Source: an uncultured Dialister sp. (GTDB lineage Bacteria; Bacillota; Negativicutes; Veillonellales; Dialisteraceae). Taken from it: 18,982 bases of DNA. Both the position numbers and the translations under genes were made by a program. The stretch is from NCBI GenBank assembly GCA_934193095.1, contig CAKPUX010000035.1, positions 1-18,982 on the forward strand. Direction: 5' to 3'. How positions within the stretch are numbered: position 1 is the stretch's first letter; the number at the start of each line of letters is the position of its first letter. Shown in pieces: positions 1-7,964 of the stretch. The notes under the pieces are model-generated. The model was not told where the DNA came from and searched no databases. It was given only the letters and a program-made list of their open reading frames with translations.

Positions 1-75
1 AACACGGTAGTTAAGCTCACAAACGCCGAAAGTACTTGGCTGGAAGCGGCCCGGGAGGATAGGAAGCTGCTGATT
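1..75 (+). rRNA. rrf: 5S ribosomal RNA, 3' part (5' end outside window)
   Basis: The first ~75 bases read as the 3' two thirds of a 5S rRNA. They show the conserved AACACGGTAGTTAAGCTC block, the GCCGAAAGTACTTGGCTGGA segment and a GGCCCGGGAGGATAGG helix, ending in CTGCTGATT. The exact 3' end is estimated from the usual 5S end and from the terminator that begins at 81. The 5' end lies before the window, so an rrn operon ends here. Confidence 0.9.
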
Positions 76-80
76 AAATG

Positions 81-108
81 AAAAGGACATCTGCAAAGAT
101 GTCCTTTT
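81..108 (+). terminator. Intrinsic terminator of the rRNA operon
   Basis: A perfect 12-bp inverted repeat, AAAAGGACATCT (81-92) and AGATGTCCTTTT (97-108), has a GCAA tetraloop and a 3' T-run. It sits just after the 5S gene and should end the rrn transcript. Confidence 0.92.
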
Positions 109-124
109 TACTTTGCTTTTATTT

Positions 125-140
125 GGTTCAGGGTTCAGGG
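125..140 (+). repeat. GGTTCAG heptamer tandem, short copy
   Basis: GGTTCAGGGTTCAGGG is just over two copies of a heptamer. It is the reverse complement of the AACCCTG tandem at 16837-16855, so the same heptamer occurs in two distant intergenic regions in opposite orientation. Confidence 0.7.
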
Positions 141-147
141 CTCTCGT

Positions 148-168
148 GGCGGCTTCGCCGCCTTTTTT
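148..168 (+). terminator. GC-rich hairpin followed by T-run
   Basis: GGCGGC (148-153) pairs with GCCGCC (157-162) across a TTC loop and is followed by TTTTTT. It has the form of a factor-independent terminator and could back up the rrn terminator. No gene ends directly before it, so it may instead be part of the intergenic repeat. Confidence 0.5.
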
Positions 169-230
169 ATTGGGAGATGCCCGAAAGTGGTATTCAAGTC
201 ACGGGTTACAGTCATAACAATGATACGAGT

Positions 231-262
231 AGCCCCTTAGAGAAGGGGCGCGCCAAAGGCGC
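231..262. repeat. Double-hairpin palindromic intergenic repeat, copy 1
   Basis: Two adjacent hairpins are visible: CCCCTT (233-238) with AAGGGG (243-248), then GCGCC (250-254) with GGCGC (258-262), followed by AGGATGGAT. The same two-hairpin design, followed by GGATAGGGC, recurs at 551-586. This resembles the small dispersed palindromes common between genes in gut Firmicutes; that family link is from memory, not from a search. Confidence 0.6.
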
Positions 263-320
263 AGGATGGATCCACGTAGCGGGGTGAAAAACTATGTGAG
301 ACTACCTGTTTCCCTTAAAC

Positions 321-477
321 GTCATCCCGACCGAAGTGGAGGGATCTTTCTTGCAGACCGGTAAACTGTGAGCGAGGGAAAGGCGAAAAAGGAAGCACCA
401 GGGTGTCGTTTGAATGCGGGCGCATGCGTGCATATGGCGGCAGTGCAATAAAGATCGAGGGCTGCGCTCGGGATGAC
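321..477. repeat. Long imperfect inverted repeat (MITE-like or REP-like unit)
   Basis: The left arm begins GTCATCCCGACCGAAG at 321 and runs through ATCTTTCTTGCA (to ~355). The right arm (~445-477) is its imperfect reverse complement, reading CTGCGCTCGGGATGAC at 462-477. The outer 10 bases (GTCATCCCGA) pair perfectly, and a GATCTTT segment and TTGCA recur inside. About 95 bases separate the arms, with no transposase and no clear target-site duplication. The GCTGCGCTCGG core (461-471) is also found at 18893-18903. Confidence 0.6.
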
Positions 478-506
478 GGTGCTTGGGGAGCGGATAGGTT
501 CACAAG

Positions 507-526
507 GGTGGTGCGCCGCCTTTTTT
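507..526 (+). terminator. Weak hairpin with T-run
   Basis: GGTGG and CCGCC flank TGCG at about 508-520, followed by TTTTTT. The shape resembles the hairpin at 148-168 and may be a decayed copy. No gene ends directly upstream. Confidence 0.35.
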
Positions 527-550
527 AGAAGAGGGTATTCTCGTATCGTA

Positions 551-586
551 GCCTTCCCCTCTAGGGGAAGGCGCCCCGCAGGGGCG
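551..586. repeat. Double-hairpin palindromic intergenic repeat, copy 2
   Basis: GCCTTCCCCT (551-560) pairs perfectly with AGGGGAAGGC (563-572). A second hairpin, CGCCCC (572-577) with GGGGCG (581-586), follows at once, and then GATAGGGCAG. The architecture matches the copy at 231-262. Confidence 0.7.
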
Positions 587-683
587 GATAGGGCAGACAT
601 GGTATGAAAGACAGAAGGTAGTACAGGAGAAAGAGAGGCGCATTTGTGCTGCTTGCGAAAGCACCCGAGCATCGCTGACGCGG

Positions 684-705
684 TTCCCCTTCTCCATACG
701 GGGAA
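684..705. repeat. Half-copy of the palindromic repeat
   Basis: TTCCCC (684-689) pairs with GGGGAA (700-705) across a 10-base loop. The right side reads GGGGAAGGCTT, sharing GGGGAAGGC with the palindrome at 551-586. The second hairpin of the family is missing here. Confidence 0.45.
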
Positions 706-803
706 GGCTTATTGGGGAATTCATATTTCCCATTGCCCCATTTCTATGAAACTGCTAGAGTATAGCTATACAATAGTTTTGTCATACGGGAAGGAGGCTC
801 TCT

Positions 804-2195
804 ATGGAGCTGATGAACCAGATCCGAGAGCGTGTCGTGGCGTGGCAGAAGAAGCAGGTGCGGACGGTCGTATTTCCTTTGGCGGGGAAGCTCTGCGCGG
901 TGGAGACGGTAGAGGGAAAGCGGCTGGGACAGTGGCAGGTGGACTATGATGGCGACCCGTCGCATTTGAAAGAGTGTTTTCTTTCTATGAAGGCGGCAGG
1001 GCTTCGGGATAAGAAGCTGTGGCTTTTGGTGAATGCAGAGGCGCTTCGCTGGAACAGGAAGCGATATCCGCAGATGACGGAGGAGGAATTTGCCGAATCG
1101 ATGGAGTGGGAGGCGGACCGAGTCTTTCGCACCGAGGAAGCGATCGCCATGGGGCATCGTGTGCTCTCTCATGATGAAGAGGGCTGGGAAGCTCTCTTGC
1201 ATGCATGGCCGCGCGTGGAGATGGGGGCTTGGGAGATGGGAGCGCATGAGGCGGGGCTTACCATTTCCCGTGCATTTCCCGTGACGGATATTCCTTTGAA
1301 AGAGGGACCGCATTTTATTCTATATATGCGCCGCCGTTCGGCGATGCTTCTTTTCCGGAGAGAGGGACTCTGGGAGAGCCGTATTCTGCATCCGGCAGAT
1401 GAGGGAAAGGCTTCGCTTTTCATGGAGCGTCAGATGGACATGTATGATCTTTCTGCTCTTCCCTGTTTCCTTGTACCGATGGAGAGCTGCGGACCGGAGG
1501 AGCGCATGGCGTGGCTTTCTTACATGGAAAAGGAGCTGGCTCTCCTTACGGCAGAAGGGATAGAGGAAGAGGAGAGCAAGTCCGTCACGCTCGGGACGGA
1601 GCATTTGGAGGAAGGCGGATACTGGGATGATACCATGCGTGTGGTACTTTCTGTAAGTCATGCGGGGACGGCATTGCCCCTTCTCATGGGGGCGCGTCCT
1701 TTTCTGTCGGAGGAGAATCAGAAGCTTCGCATCGCGCAGGCAGCGTGTGCGATCGGCGCGGCCTTTTTCCTCTTCGCGGGTGTTTCTTTTCTTTCTGCTT
1801 ATCGGGAGGATAAGGCGCAGCTTACGGAGAATGAGGCACTGTCTCCAATGAAAGTGAAGCGGGCCGAGATGAAAAAGGCGAGCGAGGAGGAAGCGGCACT
1901 GCTTGCGATGCTGAAGGAAGAGGAGGCCAAAGATCCGCATTGGGAGCAGCGTCTGGTACTGCTCGCTGATGGTATGCCGCAAGGTGTCGTGCTCTCGGAG
2001 ATTTCCTCAGAGGGAGAGGATGTCCTTTTGAAAGGGACTTCGCAGAAGACGTCCGATCTTTCGAATTTTACAAGTCATCTCACGCGGGCGTGGGGCGGCC
2101 TCACGGAGCTGAAGAGTCGGAAAAAGAATGCGCGCACGGGGCTCTTTGAGTTCACGGTGCGCTGGAAGAAGGAGACTGCGGGGAAGGTACAGTAG
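804..2195 (+). CDS. PilM/PilN-like (GspL-like) inner-membrane assembly protein
   Basis: This 463-residue protein has a soluble N-terminal part of ~300 residues, one clear membrane segment (about 310-332, rich in Ala, Phe and Leu), a charged coiled-coil-like stretch (~340-375) and a C-terminal domain (~378-463). The C-terminal domain reads WEQRLVLLADGMPQGVVLSE, then LLKGTSQ and FTSHL, which is the PilN/GspL pattern. The N-terminal part would then be a diverged PilM-type actin fold; I see no clear nucleotide-binding motif, so this half is inferred from layout. The start is set by AAGGAGG (791-797), 6 bases before the ATG. A terminator follows, so the gene seems to be a single unit. PilP-like and secretin genes that would belong to the same type IV pilus or type II secretion machine lie at 14643-16585. 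No PilO is seen. It could instead be an unrelated bitopic protein. Confidence 0.55.
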   Translation: MELMNQIRERVVAWQKKQVRTVVFPLAGKLCAVETVEGKRLGQWQVDYDGDPSHLKECFLSMKAAGLRDKKLWLLVNAEALRWNRKRYPQMTEEEFAESMEWEADRVFRTEEAIAMGHRVLSHDEEGWEALLHAWPRVEMGAWEMGAHEAGLTISRAFPVTDIPLKEGPHFILYMRRRSAMLLFRREGLWESRILHPADEGKASLFMERQMDMYDLSALPCFLVPMESCGPEERMAWLSYMEKELALLTAEGIEEEESKSVTLGTEHLEEGGYWDDTMRVVLSVSHAGTALPLLMGARPFLSEENQKLRIAQAACAIGAAFFLFAGVSFLSAYREDKAQLTENEALSPMKVKRAEMKKASEEEAALLAMLKEEEAKDPHWEQRLVLLADGMPQGVVLSEISSEGEDVLLKGTSQKTSDLSNFTSHLTRAWGGLTELKSRKKNARTGLFEFTVRWKKETAGKVQ

Positions 2196-2216
2196 GTGTT
2201 GTATCACAAATGACAG

Positions 2217-2264
2217 AAAACGGAGACAGGGGCAGAAATGGATTTTGCTCATGGCTCCGTTTTT
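2217..2264 (+). terminator. Terminator after the PilMN-like gene
   Basis: AAAACGGAG (2217-2225) pairs with CTCCGTTTT (2255-2263) across a long loop, and the T-run continues the stem. It separates the PilMN-like gene from the cas operon. Confidence 0.65.
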
Positions 2265-2386
2265 GTTTTGCAGGTGGTAGGAAAGAAATGAAGAGATTAT
2301 CATAGCGAGAGTATTTCCTTAAAATGTACTATAGAAAAATTTTTATCTACATGAAGGGGTGAATGCAAGGTTTTGACCTATACATC

Positions 2387-2395
2387 TGCTATAAT
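2387..2395 (+). promoter_or_regulatory. Possible extended -10 promoter for the cas operon
   Basis: TGCTATAAT is a perfect extended -10 element (TGnTATAAT). A TTGACC at 2373-2378 is only 11 bases upstream, too close to serve as its -35. Transcription would start near 2402, on top of the ribosome binding site of cas3, which makes this call doubtful. No better promoter is seen between 2265 and 2416. Confidence 0.35.
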
Positions 2396-2416
2396 AATAA
2401 AAAGGAGATGAGAAGC

Positions 2417-4606
2417 ATGGAGGAGATCATCGCAGGGCATATACAGGACGAAAGAGTGCAGTCTTTGACAGATCATTTGGACGGCACAATGCGGTTAGCC
2501 GAAGGCTTTGGCGCAGGTATGGGATTGGGGGCAGAAGCTGGCCTTTTGGGGAAAATACATGACGAAGGGAAAGATACCGCTGCGTTCCAAAACTATATCC
2601 ATGGCCGAAAGCACAGACGCGTGGATCATTCGACGGCTGGCGCGAAGTCTTTTTTTGAAAATGAGGATATAGGCTGGCTGCGGCTACTGGGGGCATTCTG
2701 CGTGGCGGGGCACCATGCAGGAATTCCAGACTTTGGAAGCAAAGTGGATACTGCAGGAACATCTACGCTACAAGGGCGTATGAAAAAAGATATCCCTTCC
2801 GTCCGACATCCGGAACTTTACTCTATGGATAGTACGAGTATAAACAAACATCATCTGAATGAATTGATCGCAAGCGGAAATGCACTTGACGTTATGATGC
2901 TTACACGGATGCTGTTCTCATGCCTCGTGGATGCAGATTTCCTAGATACAGAAGCTTTTATGAATCATCAGATTATCAGGAAAAATGAGTTTTCTTCTTT
3001 AAAAGAAATAGCGGCTATGTTTTGGAGCAGGCTCGAAGAGGATGGATACTTCCGGCCTAAAAATGCCTTAAATGAGAAGCGTTGTGAAATCCTTCATACA
3101 TGCATGCGGAAAGGGGAGGGGAAACAGGGTCTGTATTCGCTGACGGTACCGACAGGGGGCGGTAAGACGATTTCCTCGATGGCTTTTGCCATGAAGCAGG
3201 CCATGAAATGGCAAAAGGAACGGATCATTTATGTAATTCCCTACCTCTCCATCATTGAGCAGACCGCCGACGTTTTCCGGGCTTTTCTGGGAAATCATGC
3301 GGTGTTGGAAAGTCATAGCCAGGTCGACTATGATAGTTTGCCGGAAGAGGGAAGTGAAGAGGCGGGCAGACTGGCAGAGAGGATGAAACTGGCTGCAGAA
3401 AACTGGGATGCTCCTGTCGTGATCACGACCAATGAGCAGTTCTTTGAGTCTTTGTATGCCAATAAAACATCAAGATGCCGAAAGCTGCATAATATCTCAA
3501 ACAGTGTCATTATTCTTGACGAAGCGCAGATGATGCCGGTCGATTTTCTGAAGCCATGTCTCCATGTGCTCGAGCAGCTGGTTCATTATTATGGCTGTAC
3601 GGTTGTTTTATGCAGTGCGACGCAGCCGGAGCTGGGGCGCTACTTGCAGAAGAATCCGACAGAAATCATGGAAAATGTGGGAGAACTGTTTCAGTTTTTC
3701 AGGCGGGTGACATTCGATATAGATGGTGAAACGGATTATGCTGAGATTGCGAAGAAATTAGATGAATGTGAGCAGGTACTCTGTATCGCTTCTACCAAAA
3801 AAGAAGCCGAAAAAATATTTGAACTGCTCGACGGAGAGGCCATGTACCTGTCGACCAATTTATGTCCGGCCCATCGCAGGGAGATCATTCGAGAAATGAA
3901 AACTCGCCTGCGGGATGGAAAAACGTGCCGAGTCGTATCGACCAGCATCATTTCCGTTGGGGTTGACATCGATTTTCCTGTGGTATATTTGCAGTATACA
4001 GGGCTGGACAGTCTGATCCAGGGGGCGGGCCGCTGCAATCGAGAAGGACGGCAGTCTTTACAACATAGCAGGGCGCATATCTTTTGGACAAAGGAAAGCA
4101 AGAAGAGTCCGTTCATGCGCAAAGAAAAACAAGTGACGGATATGGTTCGGGAAAAATACAATGCTGAAGAAATGACCGAACCGTCAGCGATTCGCACCTA
4201 TTTTGAAAACTGGTACCAAAGCAATGAAGGAAATCTGGATTACAAGGAAATCGAGAAACTGGCTCAATCACTCAGCTTTGCTGAGATCGGAAAACGATTT
4301 CATCTGATCAGTGAGAGCACGAAGTCAGTTTTTATACCTTTTGATGAGAAAGCCAGAGACATAAAGGAACAGCTGATGACGGGAAATCGATCGCGGCAGC
4401 TCATGCGGGCCGCTGGGCCGTACATGATCCATGTACGGTATTCGAAGGCTGGGGGGCAGTCTGATTTCACGAAATTGCTCATGCAGGGGCAAATTGCGAT
4501 GTTTTCAGGTGATGAGAACCTGGCCTACTTGGTAAATATGGAGGACTATGATGCGGAGCTTGGGCTCAAGATCAAGTCTGAAGATGGCGTGGGGATCATG
4601 TGGTAA
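2417..4606 (+). CDS. cas3: CRISPR-associated nuclease/helicase Cas3 (type I-C, HD at N-terminus)
   Basis: Cas3 is recruited by the Cascade complex to nick, unwind and degrade target DNA. This 729-residue protein has both halves. The HD nuclease shows H20, H48-D49 in KIHDEGK, D70-H71 in VDHSTAGA, and H99-H100 in AGHHAG. The superfamily-2 helicase shows Walker A PTGGGKT (K250), the DEAQ box (368-371), CSATQP, STSIISVGVDID and the arginine-finger motif QGAGRCNREGR. All expected catalytic residues appear present. The ATG at 2417 is chosen because AAAGGAG (2401-2407) lies 9 bases upstream. The same frame extends back to 2363 but without such a site. It is the first gene of the cas operon, and cas5 begins 19 bases after its stop codon. 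Confidence 0.97.
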   Translation: MEEIIAGHIQDERVQSLTDHLDGTMRLAEGFGAGMGLGAEAGLLGKIHDEGKDTAAFQNYIHGRKHRRVDHSTAGAKSFFENEDIGWLRLLGAFCVAGHHAGIPDFGSKVDTAGTSTLQGRMKKDIPSVRHPELYSMDSTSINKHHLNELIASGNALDVMMLTRMLFSCLVDADFLDTEAFMNHQIIRKNEFSSLKEIAAMFWSRLEEDGYFRPKNALNEKRCEILHTCMRKGEGKQGLYSLTVPTGGGKTISSMAFAMKQAMKWQKERIIYVIPYLSIIEQTADVFRAFLGNHAVLESHSQVDYDSLPEEGSEEAGRLAERMKLAAENWDAPVVITTNEQFFESLYANKTSRCRKLHNISNSVIILDEAQMMPVDFLKPCLHVLEQLVHYYGCTVVLCSATQPELGRYLQKNPTEIMENVGELFQFFRRVTFDIDGETDYAEIAKKLDECEQVLCIASTKKEAEKIFELLDGEAMYLSTNLCPAHRREIIREMKTRLRDGKTCRVVSTSIISVGVDIDFPVVYLQYTGLDSLIQGAGRCNREGRQSLQHSRAHIFWTKESKKSPFMRKEKQVTDMVREKYNAEEMTEPSAIRTYFENWYQSNEGNLDYKEIEKLAQSLSFAEIGKRFHLISESTKSVFIPFDEKARDIKEQLMTGNRSRQLMRAAGPYMIHVRYSKAGGQSDFTKLLMQGQIAMFSGDENLAYLVNMEDYDAELGLKIKSEDGVGIMW

Positions 4607-4625
4607 TAAGAAAAGAGGAAAATGT

Positions 4626-5279
4626 ATGGCATATGGAGTAAGGATAGAGTGCTGGGGCGACTATGCCTGCTTTACACGACCGGAAATGAAGGTGGAACGA
4701 GTATCTTATGATGTGATGACACCGTCTGCGGCGCGCGGACTTGTCGAAGCGATCTTCTGGCATCCGGGGCTTCGGTATGTGATCGATGAGATCGATGTCA
4801 TGAGTCCGATCCAGATGACGAATGTCAGAAGAAATGAAGTGAAGTCCAAAATCAATATGTCGAGCATTGCAGGAAACGCCCGACAGGGAAAAGCCATGTA
4901 TCTATGTCCAAAGGAAGACATTCAGCAGAGAGCAGCCTTGATCTTGAAAAATGTCAGGTACTGTATTCATGTACACTTTGAAATGACAGAGAAAGCCAAT
5001 GCCAGTGATAATGCGGGAAAATTCAGGGAAATGCTCTGCCGCCGTGCGAGAAAAGGCCAATGCTATCATCAGCCGTACTTGGGATGCCGAGAGTTTCCAG
5101 CAGGCTTCCGTCTGGTAGAGGATGATGAGACCGTGATCCCTTACCCTGTCACACAGGATCTTGGCTTTATGCTGTATGATATGGATTTCTCTGATTTACA
5201 GCACATCACACCCCGGTTTTTCCATGCTAGATTAGAAAAAGGGGTTATGGATCTTCGGAATTGCGAGGTGCATCGATGA
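4626..5279 (+). CDS. cas5c: Cas5 (type I-C, Cas5d) pre-crRNA endoribonuclease and Cascade subunit
   Basis: In type I-C systems, which lack Cas6, Cas5d cuts the precursor crRNA within each repeat and then stays on the 5' handle as a Cascade subunit. This 217-residue protein has the typical start, an IECWGDYACFTRPEMKVERV segment with the Cas5 G-x-Y-A-x-F pattern, followed by SYDVMTPSAARGLVEAIFWHP. A later YCIHVHFEM segment falls where the catalytic Lys/His pair of studied Cas5d proteins would be expected. I cannot assign the active-site residues without an alignment. The start at 4626 follows AAGAGGAAA, and the frame further upstream lies inside cas3. Its stop overlaps the cas8c start (ATGA), which implies translational coupling. 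Confidence 0.95.
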   Translation: MAYGVRIECWGDYACFTRPEMKVERVSYDVMTPSAARGLVEAIFWHPGLRYVIDEIDVMSPIQMTNVRRNEVKSKINMSSIAGNARQGKAMYLCPKEDIQQRAALILKNVRYCIHVHFEMTEKANASDNAGKFREMLCRRARKGQCYHQPYLGCREFPAGFRLVEDDETVIPYPVTQDLGFMLYDMDFSDLQHITPRFFHARLEKGVMDLRNCEVHR

Positions 5280-7075
5280 TACTTACCGCGTTGGTTCACT
5301 TATATGAGGAGCTTTGCAAGCAGGGGAAAATTCAAGCAGAAGGATGGGGAATAGCAAAAGTCACCCACCGCATTCTGCTCGATAAAGAGGGCCATCTCTG
5401 TGGAATCATTTCTGCCCGCAAAAAGGTACAGAGAGGGAAAACGGAGCGTGAAGTGCCTTGTGAAATGTGCGTACCGCTGCCCGTGACTCGTTCTTCCGGC
5501 GTAAAAGCCAATTTTCTGTGTGATAATTCCAGCTATTTTCTGGCTGTTGATGCGAAGGGGAAAGTCCAAAGAACCATCCAGTGCTTCGAAGCAGCCCAAA
5601 TGCTGCATCATCGAGTGTTAGAACATTGCCATTCTCCCGTGGCTAAGGCCATTCTGCATTTTTTTGATACTTGGGGATTTGATAAGGCAGAAGAAGATTC
5701 ATTGATTCAAGAAAATTTGGAGGATATTACAGCCGGGAGCAACTTTGTGTTTCAGGTGGATGGAGTAGATGCCATCGAAGATGAAGAAATAAAGAGATCA
5801 TGGGAAAATTTTCAAGGAACAAGTCAAGCGGACAAAGATAGCACATCTTTAGCGGGGCAGTGCCTGATCACAGGTGCGGAAAATCAGAAAATCGCCTTGC
5901 TTCATCCCAAAATCAAGGGGGTCGCAGGAGCCAAAACAATGGACAGAAATCTGGTGTCATTCAATGAACCCGCTTTCTGCTCCTATGGCAAAGATAAAAA
6001 GCAGGGGGAAAATTCACCCATCAGTGAACATGCTGCCTTTGCCTATGGCACCGCTCTCAATCAGCTGCTTGCCGATCGACGGCATACGCAGGTCATCGGA
6101 GACACGACCATCGTATACTGGTCAGAGCATGGTATTTCTGCCTGTCAGGATTTCATGATGTCTTTTTTAGGGAATCATGCAGGCATCGATGATCATACGC
6201 TTGATACAATCGTTACTCATATGAGAAATGGGCTTCCCGTAGATTTTGAAGGCGTCGAGATCTCACCGGATGAGCCCTTTTACATCTTGGGCTTGGCGCC
6301 CAATGCTGCCAGAATTTCTGTCAGGCTGTTTTTAAGGAATACATTCTGCAAGCTGGTGACGAATCTGTCGCTTCATCAGGAGAGGATGAAACTCGATGGG
6401 CCATCCTGGGAAAAACAAAATATCCCATTGTGGAAGACACTCAAAGCGACAGCGAATCCGAATGGCAAAGAACAGGTAGCCTCGCCTCTGCTGGCAGGCA
6501 GTTTATTCAGAGCTGTGCTGCAGAACACAAAGTATCCTGCGTCCGCATTTCAAAATATCCTGCTCCGTATATTTGCGGATCAGGACAAAGCGGCAGATGG
6601 CGGACGATCGGCCGTGGAGAAAATCAGCCATACCAAGGCGGCTTTCATCAAGGCGTACCTTTTGAAAAATGGTAAAGAACACTGGGAGGGAAAATTACAA
6701 ATGGCGTTAAATGAGAATTGTAATGATGTTTCTTATGTATTGGGGCGGATGTTTTCTTTGCTGGAAAATATTCAGCAGGGTGCGAATCCAGGCATCAATA
6801 CCACCATCAAGGAGCGATATTTTAATTCTGCCTGTGCTACACCGGCTTCCGTATTTCCCATCCTGCTGAAGCTGGCGAATACGCATCTCTCTAAGCTTGA
6901 TGGCGGAAAGGCTGTCTATTTTAAAAAGAAAATGGGCGCTTTAATGGATAAGATCATGATGCCGGAGGAAGGCATTCCGTTTCCGGCCAGATTGACATTG
7001 GAAGAACAAGGCGCATTTATCCTTGGTTATTATCAGGAAACACAGGCAAGATATAAAGGTAAAGAGGAGGAGTAA
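5276..7075 (+). CDS. cas8c: Cas8c (Csd1), large subunit of type I-C Cascade
   Basis: Cas8c is the large subunit that recognises the PAM and helps open the target duplex. The gene encodes 599 residues, in the usual Csd1 size range, and begins with ILTALVHLYEEL, typical of the family. Internal segments such as ENFQGTSQADKDSTSLAGQC, a CLITGA turn, FNEPAFCSYGK and FYILGLAPNAARISVRLF are the conserved Csd1 signature. The start at 5276 overlaps the cas5 stop by four bases (ATGA). The stop is 4 bases before cas7, whose ribosome binding site lies within the cas8c end. In many I-C systems the 3' end of this gene also yields a separate Cas11c from an internal start; I could not verify one here. Confidence 0.96.
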   Translation: MILTALVHLYEELCKQGKIQAEGWGIAKVTHRILLDKEGHLCGIISARKKVQRGKTEREVPCEMCVPLPVTRSSGVKANFLCDNSSYFLAVDAKGKVQRTIQCFEAAQMLHHRVLEHCHSPVAKAILHFFDTWGFDKAEEDSLIQENLEDITAGSNFVFQVDGVDAIEDEEIKRSWENFQGTSQADKDSTSLAGQCLITGAENQKIALLHPKIKGVAGAKTMDRNLVSFNEPAFCSYGKDKKQGENSPISEHAAFAYGTALNQLLADRRHTQVIGDTTIVYWSEHGISACQDFMMSFLGNHAGIDDHTLDTIVTHMRNGLPVDFEGVEISPDEPFYILGLAPNAARISVRLFLRNTFCKLVTNLSLHQERMKLDGPSWEKQNIPLWKTLKATANPNGKEQVASPLLAGSLFRAVLQNTKYPASAFQNILLRIFADQDKAADGGRSAVEKISHTKAAFIKAYLLKNGKEHWEGKLQMALNENCNDVSYVLGRMFSLLENIQQGANPGINTTIKERYFNSACATPASVFPILLKLANTHLSKLDGGKAVYFKKKMGALMDKIMMPEEGIPFPARLTLEEQGAFILGYYQETQARYKGKEEE

Positions 7076-7079
7076 GCAA

Positions 7080-7964
7080 ATGGCAGAAGTGATTCATAAC
7101 AGATACGATTTCGTGGTTCTTTTCGATGTAGAGAATGGCAATCCTAATGGAGATCCGGATGCGGGGAATATGCCGCGCGTGGATCCGGAAACGGGTCTTG
7201 GCCTTGTGACCGATGTCTGCCTGAAACGTAAAATCAGAAACTATGTGGAAGCAGCCAAGGAAGATGAGCCTGGGTATCGGATCTACATCAAAGAAAACGT
7301 ACCGCTGGAACAGAGCGATAAAGAAGCTTTGACGTATGTAGGCATCGATGATATCAAAACGGCCAAAAAGAAAAATCCGGATTCAGACAGCCTGCTGCGG
7401 GACTTCATGTGTTCCAATTTCTTTGATATTCGTACTTTCGGGGCTGTCATGACCACCTTTATGAAAGGCGCTTTAAACTGTGGACAGGTGCGTGGTCCTG
7501 TCCAGCTTGGATTTGCCAGAAGCATCGATCCGATCGCTCCCCAGGAGGTTACGTTGACGCGCGTAGCGATCACGACAGAAGAAGATGCGCTGAAAAAAAA
7601 GACCGAAATGGGACGCAAGTTCATTGTTCCTTATGCGCTCTATCAGGCCGAAGGTTACATTTCAGCCAATTTAGCAAGAAAAGTCACACACTTTAGTGAA
7701 GACGATCTGAATCTTTTGTGGCAGGCGATCATCAATATGTTCGAAAATGATCATTCGGCTGCGAGAGGAAATATGGCGGTGCGCGAACTCATTGTTTTCA
7801 AGCACGACAGTGAGCTGGGAAATGCTCCTTCGTACAAGCTGTTTGAACGAGTACATGTAGCAAGAAAGGATCCACATAGTCCGGCTCGCTCCTACAGTGA
7901 CTATGAAGTACATGTCGACACAGAAAATATGCCGCAGGGAGTCACCTTGGAACGTAAAATATGA
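7080..7964 (+). CDS. cas7c: Cas7 (Csd2), backbone subunit of type I-C Cascade
   Basis: Cas7 subunits polymerise along the crRNA spacer to form the Cascade backbone. This 294-residue protein has the Csd2 hallmarks. Near the N-terminus it has YDFVVLFDVENGNPNGDPDA with GNMPRVDPETG and the VCLKRKIRNYVE helix. Further on are FFDIRTFGAVM, VRGPVQLGFARSIDPI and the C-terminal SAARGNMAVRELIVF. The ATG at 7080 is chosen because GAGGAGGAG sits just upstream, at the end of cas8c. Its final bases overlap cas4 (ATGA). It is the most strongly conserved gene of the set and gives a firm I-C assignment. Confidence 0.97.
   Translation: MAEVIHNRYDFVVLFDVENGNPNGDPDAGNMPRVDPETGLGLVTDVCLKRKIRNYVEAAKEDEPGYRIYIKENVPLEQSDKEALTYVGIDDIKTAKKKNPDSDSLLRDFMCSNFFDIRTFGAVMTTFMKGALNCGQVRGPVQLGFARSIDPIAPQEVTLTRVAITTEEDALKKKTEMGRKFIVPYALYQAEGYISANLARKVTHFSEDDLNLLWQAIINMFENDHSAARGNMAVRELIVFKHDSELGNAPSYKLFERVHVARKDPHSPARSYSDYEVHVDTENMPQGVTLERKI

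Larger units (their letters stand above)
111..790. other. Gene-free intergenic stretch rich in dispersed repeats
   Basis: No reading frame here has a convincing ribosome binding site or recognisable product. Short frames on both strands cross the palindromes and are explained by them. The stretch holds repeat and hairpin elements listed separately: a GGTTCAG heptamer pair at 125-140, hairpins at 148-168 and 507-526, palindromes at 231-262, 551-586 and 684-705, and an inverted pair spanning 321-477. The rest shows no structure I recognise. Confidence 0.7.

Noticed and set aside
322..672. Minus-strand frames in the 300-730 region
   Set aside because: They are created by the palindromes and inverted repeat, with no start signals and no recognisable product.
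744..1313. 189-codon minus-strand frame at the PilMN-like gene start
   Set aside because: It overlaps a + strand gene with a strong ribosome binding site, and its product is low in plausibility (Arg/His/Pro rich).
2373..2395. TTGACC with TATAAT as a classic -35/-10 promoter for cas3
   Set aside because: The spacing is 11 bases, far from the ~17 needed. Only the extended -10 alone was kept, at low confidence.
2363..2416. Upstream start of cas3 at 2363
   Set aside because: The extra 18 residues are unlike the Cas3 N-terminus, and the AAAGGAG site fits the ATG at 2417.
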